NCBI GenBank assembly: GCA_022885665.1
Contig: JAGQDJ010000633.1
Span: forward strand, 186,001 to 250,000
Reading direction: 5' to 3'
Source of the DNA: Triops longicaudatus
Lineage: Eukaryota; Arthropoda; Branchiopoda; Notostraca; Triopsidae
DNA length: 64,000 nt
Part shown: in pieces, positions 50,572 to 60,179 of the stretch
How the letters are laid out: every line of letters starts with the position of its first letter
Numbering within the stretch: the first letter of the stretch is position 1
Translations under genes and position numbers: made by a program
Notes under the pieces: generated by a model
What the model saw: only the letters and a program-made list of their open reading frames with translations
What the model was told of the DNA's origin: nothing
Database searches by the model: none

Positions 50572-52904
50572 ATGCCCGTGAAACAATTTGTTCCCGAATG
50601 TAAAGTCGGTCCCGCGGCCTACAAGCCACCAAAAGCCAAACCGTTTATTATACAACAACTGGAATATTTTTGCCGTACAACGGCAAATCACGGTTTCGCT
50701 CATCTTGTGGATGAAGACGAGCCTTGTTGTTTGCGCGTTACTTGGGTTTTAGCTATTATCGGTTTAGGTGGCTTTCTCACTCGCATCATCTACTTCAGTG
50801 CTGTGGGTTTTTTAAGCGGAGCTTTAACTACCGAATTTCTAGAAGAAAACCCCCATGACGGACAATACCAATCGCTGCCGGACATCCATATTTGTGACAG
50901 TTCCATTTTTAATAAAAGTCGCCTTGAAGGTCAGACCTTTGACATTTTTTTAATCAGGAAAAAATCACAACATTCAAAAAGGGACCCATTGAAAAGGGAA
51001 AATCGGGGTTCATGAGATTCTGATAGAAACTTACAAGCTTAACTAAAGATAAAAATAAAGAAGAAAAACAAAAGTTAAAATTGTTCTTGAGTAATATTTT
51101 AACAAATAAACGTTCAACACATGCACCAGTTTAATCAGTAAACGCGACGTGTGCTTAGTAGCTTATTTATGTTTTATTGTGTCTAGTCCTTGGCTTCAAT
51201 GCAACAATGGCAACATACTTGACGCTAGCCACTTACGAGAGCGTTGCTAACCCGATATTTCTGCAAAACATAAGCTATCGAACTGCTTTAAAAGAAGAAT
51301 TTGAACGTATTCTAGACAACCGCTCTTCAACTCTAAAAGATATAATAGAAAATGTTGCGCTCAAGTAATATCTAATACTTTTCTCATTTCAAATGTTGAA
51401 TACTTTTTTTCCTATTACCTTATTTCTTATGTCTTAGAACTGTTCACTCTGTATCTTCAAATGTTTTTTTAAAATGTATTATTTGTTTATTTATTATTAT
51501 TTATGGCTGTTATTCATGTTTCAAAATTTGATAGATGCGAGGATCTAGTCCACGATTGCAGCAAGGCGGGATACTATTACTCCAAACATAACTGTTGTGA
51601 AACTTTCTTTCATCCGAAATCTTCCGTTAGCATCTTTGGCAGCTGCATAAGCACACGAGGGAAATCAATTTACCAGCACGCGGAATCGCGATACGCCGGA
51701 TTGGTTGTCTACTTGATTCCAAACCATGTCGACATCATTAGTAAACTGACGTTCGAAAAACGAAAATCGTAATATGAGACAAGTTCTTACGTGGAATACA
51801 GATTACGACACCAAAATCATCCAAAGTGACTACGTTCTCCCAAGAGGACTATACTTCGCAGTGTCCAGTCCTGCTGAGCATCCTTTGACAGCCTTACAGA
51901 AAAATGGTCGTTTTGCTGCCTTTCACTCATGGGCTTCAATACCAATAACCAAGTCAGTGGTAAGTATATTAGTATATTAAGTGTGTACACCTAGAAATTA
52001 TTAGCAATTTTATGTAGGATGATAACAGCGAATTGAGGAACAACCCTCTAGCACCTTACACGTGCATTTTTACAAACGATTCTCTGAACAAGAACCTCCT
52101 TACCCCAGATCACTCGTATTACAGCCAAACGAACTGTTTTATGTCCAAATCGCAAAACTTGTATCGAACCATATATGGTTGCTCAGCAATCTTCTACGAG
52201 CATGGCAGTAAGTGAATTTTAATCTCACTCACTTACATTACAAAGAAAATGGGGAAACTTAAAGATACATTCTGTATCTGGACTACTAAATCCATAGTAA
52301 TAAACTTCGTCACTAGATGCTACTAAGTTGTGTTCGCCTGAAGAAATTCTGAAGTCTGACACCAGTTTTTTACTCAAAGGTATCGAAAAAACTCGATAAT
52401 TGAAAAAACTCTCTTTCTAAAAAAATATACAAATAAAACATGACTTAATCAATGTGAATTAACGAATAAACTTCTTAGATGAAAACGATTGTCCAATACA
52501 ATGTGTAGCAGATGTCTACGACGCAGCACCTAGTTACGCTAAATTTAATACTCTTGTTCTTGCTCAAGATCACGAATATGAAGATTTAAAGTAAAGTAGA
52601 TATTCGAAGATACGTTGTACGACCAGATTCATTATTGTAATGCTTTTCACAGGGAGAACCTTGCAGCACTGCACTTTTTTTATCCGACATTCAAGTACGA
52701 ATTACGCGTAAGTCATACTGCCACTTATATGAACTACTTAGGTAAGTGAAGAAAATATGTTATCCTAAATAGCGTAAATTTATAAAGACTCCTGTGATAG
52801 GTAGAGTGGGAGGAAATTTGGGACTCTTTTTGGGCGCTAGCGTAATTTCACTGCTCGAGCTCGCTGTTTTTTTTATTCGCTGTTGTATCAAATACTTTTG
52901 CTAA
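50572..52904 (+). CDS. DEG/ENaC (pickpocket-like) sodium channel subunit
   Basis: Eight phase-consistent exons: 50572-50929, 51187-51364, 51535-51740, 51802-51959, 52018-52207, 52479-52590, 52653-52741 and 52801-52904, giving 464 residues. DEG/ENaC subunits form trimeric amiloride-sensitive sodium channels with two membrane spans and a Cys-rich ectodomain. The N-terminal FCRTTANHGFAHLVD carries the HG gating motif. TM1 follows (VTWVLAIIGLGGFL), then LPDIHICDSSIFNKSRL, where the family has FPAVTICN. The ectodomain holds CEDLVHDC and GLYFAVSSPAEHP. NLGLFLGASVISLLELAVFF forms TM2 with the G-A-S selectivity filter. Intron 3 (51741-51801, 61 bp) removes an apparent stop at 51770. In arthropods, family members serve touch, osmotic and chemical sensing or epithelial transport; I cannot tell which here. 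The intracellular C terminus is very short. Confidence 0.9.
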
Positions 52905-53638
52905 TGGCAGATTTTAACTTTACATTTTCTTTCGTTTTATATTTCCAGCCAGTGAGGTATCTGTTCTTGGCTGGAACTCTAAATATTCATATCTCCGTTT
53001 CAAATGTGCTTTGTAACCAAATGAGCGTACATCAACTTTCTTTCCGAGCACCACTAGGGAAAGGGTCCATAACGAGCTGCATTACGTCGAAATGCATTCA
53101 AATGTATACACAGTAATAGCGTATATAACACGTCTACATTACACGTATAGTGAAACGAGCTAAATTTTACTCTAAGCTGCTGTAGTTATTAATAGAATGT
53201 TACTGCATTGAGTTGCATTGTAATTTATTTTTGGAATTCAGTAATCGATGCAACAAATTACATATTGCTTGAAAACGACTAGCATAAATTGAGGTCAGTA
53301 TCTAAGGGCGGAGTATAGCAATAGCTCTTTGTATTCCTTTTCTTAATAAGGTTCGTTCTCGTGACCTGCATCTAAAAGCTTTTGATCATAAATATGCAAC
53401 ATTTTGATAATTGTTACTCCCCAAAACAATTTGTGCTTTGCTGACTTTCGGGTATTTCTTTATTAATCTTCCTTGCAGTCCGCGCACCTTCACAAAATTA
53501 CTTCGATAAGTGTCAAATAACTTAACGTATGGTACGTGAAATTGTTCCACTATAATGGATTAATGTAATTTCTTTCCCACACTTCTTTTTCCTCCGTTTT
53601 TACTAGTCGTCCACATTTTGTACAATGTACAGAGCTGT

Positions 53639-53644
53639 AATAAA
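53639..53644 (+). terminator. Candidate poly(A) signal of the DEG/ENaC gene
   Basis: AATAAA about 735 bp after the stop codon and before the next plus-strand gene. Confidence 0.3.
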
Positions 53645-53950
53645 TCACGATTGTTTAATTTTATTTTTTTACTTGTGTAACATAATAATAAACAAAGCTT
53701 CTACCCTCGTGTAATTTGCCAATACCCAAAGAAGAAGCCGTTTGTAGCTTATTGATAGACGAGGTACACGGAATGATAATAAGTAACTTACTTTTTTGTC
53801 ACTAAGTCAATTTTCCCTGACAATGTCTTCATTCAACATATATTTCTCTCAAATTGCGACTTTTCGGACCTAGGCCATGGCCATGGATGGGATTTTTTAT
53901 TTGGGCAAGAAATTCACTGCGGCTCATGATAGTGCGGTGCAAGAAAAGAC

Positions 53951-53981
53951 TAAAAGTAGTGCATGTAATGCACTACTTTTA
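53951..53981. repeat. Perfect 14-bp stem hairpin, 3-nt loop
   Basis: TAAAAGTAGTGCAT, loop GTA, then its exact reverse complement ATGCACTACTTTTA. The stem is too short for a microRNA precursor, and there is no U-run after it that would suggest a Pol III terminator. Confidence 0.75.
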
Positions 53982-54264
53982 CCCTAAGTACGTTTTACTA
54001 ATATCTTTGCAATGAATCCTAAGTTATTGCGTTCCGACACAAGGAATCAATTCACAATAAACACGAATGTAGTAAACGAAAATCTTTCTGACATCGAGCA
54101 AGCACAGTAATGATTAATTAATATAGTGAATAATATTTACGAATGTATATAAGCTACGAGTGACATAACGATTATCAATGATTACGATATGAGTGAAATA
54201 AATGATGAGACGGTTTAAGTAATCAAGAAAAATGGATATATTTCAAAGTTCAAGTTTGAAGCAA

Positions 54265-54303
54265 GTCGTTGGGCAAGTTTGCTAACCAAGCTTGCCCAAC
54301 GAC
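54265..54303. repeat. Perfect 13-bp stem hairpin, 13-nt loop
   Basis: GTCGTTGGGCAAG (54265-54277) and CTTGCCCAACGAC (54291-54303) are exact inverted copies, ending about 150 bp before the start codon of the intronless acetyltransferase. It may be a cis-regulatory structure in the promoter or 5' UTR, or a small foldback repeat. Confidence 0.7.
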
Positions 54304-54454
54304 ACGTTGCAGACTAAACGCAAGTTACACTTTCCAAGGTCATTAATGACTCGATAGTCACGTTCGGAGCCATTTAACAGTTTCCCTGAAGCAGAGCTCC
54401 AAGCAGGTTGTATCCAACACAACTTGTCCTTCGTTTGGTGCGCAAAAAACTGCA

Positions 54455-55090
54455 ATGCCCTCCGTAGACAACATTAAGTATATTCGTGCAAATCCCGAGT
54501 ATCATGACGCCGTACTGGATTTTATATACGACGACTACCTAAAGCGGGAAGTTTTACGTCAAGCTCTAGATTGCGAACCCCGATGCCGCGAAGACGACCC
54601 CAACGCTGTTGCCTATTATTTAAAGCAGTTAAAAGAAGGATTATCCTTCGTTGCTATTGACACGAACAACGGGAAAGTGGTGGGCATCTGTCTCAACGTG
54701 CTGTGGAAACCTGAAGTCGAAATCGACGACTATAACGCCAGTTTTGAGCCTTGTTACTTTCCGTTGCTTAAATTTCTCGAGAGCTTAGAAGCGGGTCATG
54801 ATCTTTTCAGCAAATACGGCGTCGACAAAGTATTTCAAGTCTTGTTCCTAGGCGTTTTGGACAATTACAGCGGCAGAGGGATCGCACAAGAATTATTGAA
54901 ACGTTCTGAGGAATTAGCCAAGGATCACGGATTCAAAATCATGGAAACCACAGCCACAAGTCCGGCCACGCGCGTCATCTTTAAGAAGTTCAATTACGGC
55001 GTCCTGAAAGAACGGAAAATGTTCGGGTACCCAGGCTTACCCAGAGCAAAACCTGAAGATTTTGCCCAATTCCTTGTCAAAGAGATCTGA
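54455..55090 (+). CDS. Arylalkylamine/dopamine N-acetyltransferase-like GNAT enzyme
   Basis: A single uninterrupted 211-codon frame. GNAT enzymes move acetyl from acetyl-CoA to an amine; the arthropod AANAT branch acts on dopamine, serotonin and octopamine in cuticle tanning and amine inactivation. Visible features are an N-terminal FIYDDYLKREVLRQAL helix, the substrate-side CEPRCREDDP segment (about residues 40-49), a beta hairpin with SFVAIDTNNGKVVGICLN (64-81), and motif A VLFLGVLDNYSGRGIAQELL (129-148) with the pyrophosphate loop S-G-R-G-I-A. After these come ETTATSPATRVIFKKFNY and a short C-terminal tail. The exact amine substrate cannot be read from sequence. The gene lacks introns while its neighbours have many, so a retrocopy or tandem-expansion origin is plausible; the frame is intact. 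AATAAA follows at 55126. Confidence 0.85.
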   Translation: MPSVDNIKYIRANPEYHDAVLDFIYDDYLKREVLRQALDCEPRCREDDPNAVAYYLKQLKEGLSFVAIDTNNGKVVGICLNVLWKPEVEIDDYNASFEPCYFPLLKFLESLEAGHDLFSKYGVDKVFQVLFLGVLDNYSGRGIAQELLKRSEELAKDHGFKIMETTATSPATRVIFKKFNYGVLKERKMFGYPGLPRAKPEDFAQFLVKEI

Positions 55091-55125
55091 ATTTTACCTC
55101 ATAGGCAAATGTCTAAAAGATAGAC

Positions 55126-55131
55126 AATAAA
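55126..55131 (+). terminator. Poly(A) signal of the acetyltransferase gene
   Basis: AATAAA 36 bp after the stop codon. Confidence 0.6.
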
Positions 55132-56966
55132 GTTCACGCAACACGTTTTGTACTTCAACTGGGGTTTCCGTGATCGTTTAGTGCAAATAAATTGTGCTCT
55201 TTATATGGGTCCTATAAATACAATGTGTTCTTCAAAACTGGCAACATTTGACTACAAAACGCTTTTTAGCGTTCAAACAGGAGGAACAGAGCCTCAAAGA
55301 TTTTTTTTTATTGTGGGAAATGTTCAAAGATGAATTCTACAAATAAATTCAATTACTGCTTTTTAAAAAATACAATAAAAACAAAGAAATAAATGCAAGA
55401 AAATAATAAAAGAGACAGAAAGCTCATCGGTATACATTGGATAAAGTTTTACAATTGTACAAGTTTTGCAAAAAGTATAACTGTATTTACGGAAAAGTGC
55501 ACCGACGCACCGAATTTAGTTGGTCAAAAGAGTATAACCTTCCAGGTGCCGTTATATTTGCACTTAATTTTAGACCAAGTAAAAAGCGTACAACGGTGTT
55601 GAAAGAGGAGGGCAATAGCACCTAGTTCCTCAAGTAACACAACGCTGCCTCTGCAACGGTAAGTGAAGCTTGAAAAAGAACCAAAAGCCAAGGTCTTAGC
55701 GAGTGCACCATATCTTGGCATTACAGCTAAAGTTTCCTTAGGTTATCACAGCAGTGAGTTGAGGAAATCTTTATAGAAACGTAATTTGAAAAGGAAATAT
55801 TTATTCCCCCTGGCTACATGATCCCGTACAAAGCTCGGGGCTTCTTCTACTAACAACGGCCAGTGTTTACAAATTAGCCATCTCGAGTAAGCCTTGTTAA
55901 TTTGTGTTTTGTATTAAACGTAATGTCTAGCCGCTTTTTAGTGCACCGTAATGCGGAAGGTTAGTTGTAGAATTCTGCCATTCACAAGCTTAACAATGGT
56001 GTAGATTTAAGAATCGACTCTACGAATTACAACAAAAAGATCGTCAATTACGAGATTAGCGCCACTGTTGCACCCAACTGCAAAATAATTAAAGATTCTT
56101 CTGGTCAAATTTTTAAATACTGATAACAGAGTAGCAAGAGGAAGGATGGGACAGTTCGGAGTTGGAGCAATTTGAACAAACATCATAACTAATGACCTGC
56201 AAACCCTTCGACACTGAACAAAAATCAGAGGCTCAATAAACGTGACGAAACATGTATGAATAAAATTTCGTAGAAAAAGAGTTGAGCTAGCTCGAGAAAC
56301 TAAGAGAACTGTTTTCGAGGCTTGTTTTTATTAAGAAATTGGTCGATTTTTTTACTGTAATGTTCCATCTGTACATAGAAATTACGCAGAACGTTTTAGC
56401 GTAATGTAGACCAAAGAATAATTGATTGAAACCTTGGCCATAATGTCATCAGAATGATTTTAAAAGTAGACTGCTAAGTCAAAATGATGCGTTGTCATGG
56501 TATGGACCAAATCGTTTTCGACAGCATATGAGTGGTCGGCAAATGACAAAATACAAAATTGAGTTATAAACTTTTAACAATCATAAATTTTCACAAAGCC
56601 CTTTTCTTTTAGTTTACCATGTATTTTACTTGAAAAGTGGTACGGATGGTTTGCTTGTTTGAAAACACAGACGCTTCGTAACGCCCAAATCAAAATTTGC
56701 TCCGCCCCCTGACAGCTTGCACAATAAACGGAGATTTCCCCTTAAAAGTTGTTTCGCCTTACTTTTCGCTTTCTTAAAGCAAAATATCACATTCGATAGT
56801 CAAAATATCTGTACATTTAGTTAAAATATTTGTAAGCAATGATAGTTTGTTTTTATGTGTGTTCTTATTGTGTCTGGAAAGAAAAATTAATTCAGAAAAC
56901 TGTCCAAAATGTCCCATCCCTCGTCTATATAAGAATGTAAGTTAATAAGACCAAAACGTTTTGCAG

Positions 56967-57048
56967 GTATATTCTGAAAGCATCTCTATTCAACGTTCGC
57001 GCGAAAGATATACAGTATTTACAGTCACTGGACTTGTCTTTTAACAAG
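56967..57048 (+). other. Orphan LRR-like exon candidate
   Basis: An 82-bp segment lies between a TTTTGCAG acceptor-like site and an AAG|GTAAAT donor-like site. Its open frame ends AKDIQYLQSLDLSFNK, which fits the leucine-rich-repeat consensus LxxLxLxxN. I could not find further exons of an LRR gene on this strand nearby. It may be part of a gene with large introns, a relic, or chance. Confidence 0.3.
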
Positions 57049-57287
57049 GTAAATAATTATTCCAAGGCTACATCATGTTAAGAACTGAAAACGGAATATG
57101 AAACTGTTAAGTACAATTAAATCTCAAAGGACTCAATTTGGCCTACTGAGTACCTAATTCCTCCCAACTGAGCACTTCCTGCACAATAGCAGGAGCAAGT
57201 CGACAGGGGAAACACCAGTGTTGCACGAAGCAATCCAAGGAAGTAGCATGAGCGGCAGAAAGATTGATTCTAAGGTAAACCAAGTTC

Positions 57288-60179
57288 TTAATATTCTTCG
57301 ACAGGGACACGCACGTCATACGGTTTCTCGTCAAGCCACGGACGGAAAATAGGCAAGGTTTGTGGGTAATGGGCCTCTCGTTTCCGATGCAGGGTACCAT
57401 CTTCACCTCGCAAAGGATACGTGGCCAACATGATTGGTAACTGTAGCCGAATAGGCTTTTCTATTCCTCTTGGTTCAATTTGGAACTGCAAAGAGACCAA
57501 CATTAAATTCCCAATCGAAGAACGCAATTTCAAGAAGGGACCGAAACTTACAAAAACGTCGTACTGAATCCTGATCAGGTGGCAACCTCGTAAATTTGTC
57601 GGTGGAAGAGGTGGTACGTATAACTGCTCGCTTCGCCAGTCGTCGGATTCTTGCGGTTTGATTTTCCCTCGACTCAGTGATCCTAATTCTCTCGTTTCTG
57701 TTCTCACCACCTTGTTACGCGCCATATATTGCACAGTCTAAAAAGACGCAAATTACGGTTTAAGAACGCCTTTTCAATGGACCAGACTTCCGAGAGATCC
57801 TATGTGAAGACATATGTGAGCACGGAAGCATTTTAGATCATTACCTCGGTCAGCGACGCTTTCGTACGCTTGATCACCTTACGGCTGTGATTTTGCACGT
57901 TTGCCCAGATGGAAATGGTTTCTCCTGGTACGTAGCCTCCGCGATCCAACCGTACTCTGCACGTTACAGATCCGTATGCAATACACCCCGTGCTCAGCCG
58001 ATGTTCAATTTCACAATGAAATGGTTGCTAAATAAAAATAAAGAATATAAATTGTACGCTAAGAATAAATAAGAGTATAAAAAAATCGACGCTCTTCGGA
58101 AGATAAAGTCCAAGTATTCTGTAATTTCTCAAGTTCAACATATAATCTACTTACAGCTAAGAGTGGAGGCTCCAAATTTAGGTCTATTGGGTTCATGACA
58201 ATGAAAACTTGCTGATTCTTGTGTAAAAGGCCATTGGGTTCCCGGAATGCTGCTTTACAATAATACTGCACCCAACCGTGCTTACCCAGAAAAGTAGAAG
58301 GCAGCCCTAACGGCAGTCCCAGTTTGAACGGGAAGCTGTGAATTCCGGGACTGAGCAATACCGGTCCTTGGCCTGTCAATGTTGTGAAGGTTTAAAATGA
58401 CGTTTGCTTTAATCGGGAAAATTTTCTTTCACACCCTCGAAAATGGTTACCTGGTTCACCTAGGAGTCGCATTCGAAAATCAATATAGTTTTCACGGTCG
58501 GAAGCCACCTCGCGTCCTTTTCGTACCAGCTTCACCACTCCTTCGCCCACCACATGGAAAAACAAGCCTGTCAACACGAACTGAACATTACACACAGCCC
58601 ACGCTTGGTTGGTTAGAAACAAGGCTAATGTTCCAAGGAGAAAATGTTGTTCAAAGTTTTATTTAAAATCGAATTTCTTTCGACACAGTTCTTAAGCTTT
58701 TTACGATTTTATACTTTCTTTACTTTCATTACTTTCAATTCTGAAACACGCGTTTATAAGAAGGACAAATCTCACTACTAAACGCATTTTATTATTTCTT
58801 ATTATTGCTATTATAGTTTAATTAAAATGCTTTTGTTTTAAGTATTTACTTTGCTGCACTTTAGACATTAATGTAGAGTTGAGAGCTGTGGTTGAAACAG
58901 CATTTGAACAAAACCATTTCCTAATTGAGAATGCAGGAAAAAAAATTCTGTCCGAAAGAATTTCTTATTATCAATAATTTGCTTGCATTTTAGGCATTCT
59001 TGTAAAGTTGAGAGCTACGGTGAAAGAGCGTTTTAACATAACCATTCCCTAATTGAAAATGCATGGAAACATTTTCACACCCCCTTTATGTACGAGTTGA
59101 ATACCCATGCTTGACGGGTTCATTGTACTATTTACCTCATGAATGCATGCATTTACGTCATTTGCATAATGACCCTGACTTCGCTTGTAAGGTGAGGTCA
59201 GGGCGGTACAGTTGACTATTAACCAAGTTAACTCTAGCTGAAACTTAACACGGAAACCGTGATCTACCACAAATCTTTGAAAAACCGCTTTTGGAAGGTA
59301 CTGTACAAAATGAGTAGGCGCGGCGGGAGCATGTGGGAACCTCACATTGCACAACAAACCCGCTTTTTGCCCAAAATACCTTGGTGTGTCTTACTTGTCC
59401 ATAACGTTCCCGCTCGTCGTCACCAGACTTGCGTGTTAACTAGCATTACAACCTTTGATCTTCCTCAAATGCCTAGTTATAGTCCCCCGAATGCTACCTT
59501 TGCGTGAGACAAAGCTTTTCGAACAACTCGGTGACTTTTAGTGCATCCCACAGGCACCGTCATCCGCAACAAGGCCCATTTTCACGCTGGAATTTATTAC
59601 TTTCCAATGTTACTCCATGCAAACTTTACCCACTCTAGCTTTCCTGCAGGAGTATTTGAGTCTTAAAACTCTTCTGATTGACTAACCGGAACGATCTTTA
59701 ATTGCACTCCGCCCTTATGCATTGGGCATTGCTATGCGGTTTTTACACCAATAGAAATTCCCAGGCCGCAGTACATAAACCTTCTAAACATAACATGCTT
59801 CGACAGCTTTCTATGCAATTGAATCGAAAAGAAAACTTCGCAGTGAAAAATTACTGTAATTTTGGAACTTGGGATCATAAATTGGAATAACGGAATATTA
59901 CGGAATAAAGCAAATAAACGAATTGCGTGACTGGGCGTGTCAATGAAAAATCAGATATATAATTTTGACGAAATGGTTCTGTCGTCCATTTTCGTAGGAA
60001 ACAGTGCAACAGGGTTTACCTAAAGTAGGCGTGTCATCCTCTAATTCGATCAAGACGCGTCCGCTGAGGAACTGGCCGGGAAAGAATAACAAACTAGGGT
60101 TTTCGAAAAGGATCAAGAATTTGAGCAATTTGCGTCCCCCCGGCACGGATGCCACTTCGACTTCACTCATCCGCGACAT
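57288..60179 (-). CDS. Alpha-arrestin, arrestin domain-containing protein (ARRDC family)
   Basis: Six minus-strand exons in phase: 60179-60020, 58567-58451, 58372-58155, 58027-57845, 57737-57552 and 57485-57288, giving 353 residues. Alpha-arrestins are adaptors that link membrane cargo to ubiquitin ligases and endosomal sorting. The N-arrestin half shows ILFENPSLLFFPGQFLSGRV, FFHVVGEGVVKLV, YIDFRMRLLGEPGQGPVLL and GIHSFPFKLGLPLGLPSTF. The C-arrestin half shows VTCRVRLDRGGYVPGETISI, NHSRKVIKRTKASL, the hallmark VPPLPPTNLRGCHLIRIQYD and EPRGIEKPIRLQLPIMLATY. The ATG at 60179 gives the normal spacing to the first strand; an in-frame ATG at 60224 could add 15 residues. The tail after the C-domain is short and has no PPxY motif, unlike ARRDC3/4. 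A 1.45-kb intron (58568-60019) separates the first two exons. Confidence 0.92.
58568..60019 (-). other. First intron of the alpha-arrestin gene
   Basis: A 1.45-kb intron with a GTAAAC donor and a TTGACAG acceptor on the minus strand. Open frames inside (for example 59049-59357) do not fit between the flanking arrestin strands, which join seamlessly without them. Confidence 0.6.

Larger units (their letters stand above)
52905..54454. other. Intergenic region with two strong hairpins
   Basis: This holds the DEG/ENaC 3' UTR (AATAAA at 53639-53644 is a candidate end), a perfect 14-bp-stem palindrome at 53951, the CCATGGCCATGG palindrome at 53875 and a 13-bp-stem hairpin at 54265 shortly before the acetyltransferase gene. 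No exon was recognised. Confidence 0.5.
55091..57287. other. Intergenic region between acetyltransferase and alpha-arrestin genes
   Basis: AT-rich, with the acetyltransferase 3' UTR at its left. One LRR-like exon candidate lies at 56967-57048. Other open frames (for example 55393-55625) have no recognisable domains. Confidence 0.45.

Noticed and set aside
51503..51772. Reading the DEG/ENaC gene as a pseudogene because of the stop at 51770
   Set aside because: A 61-bp GT-AG intron in the correct phase removes the stop and restores the family sequence.
59049..59357. 102-codon minus-strand frame inside the alpha-arrestin first intron
   Set aside because: The flanking arrestin exons join directly into the expected beta strands. 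This frame has no arrestin similarity and would disrupt the fold.
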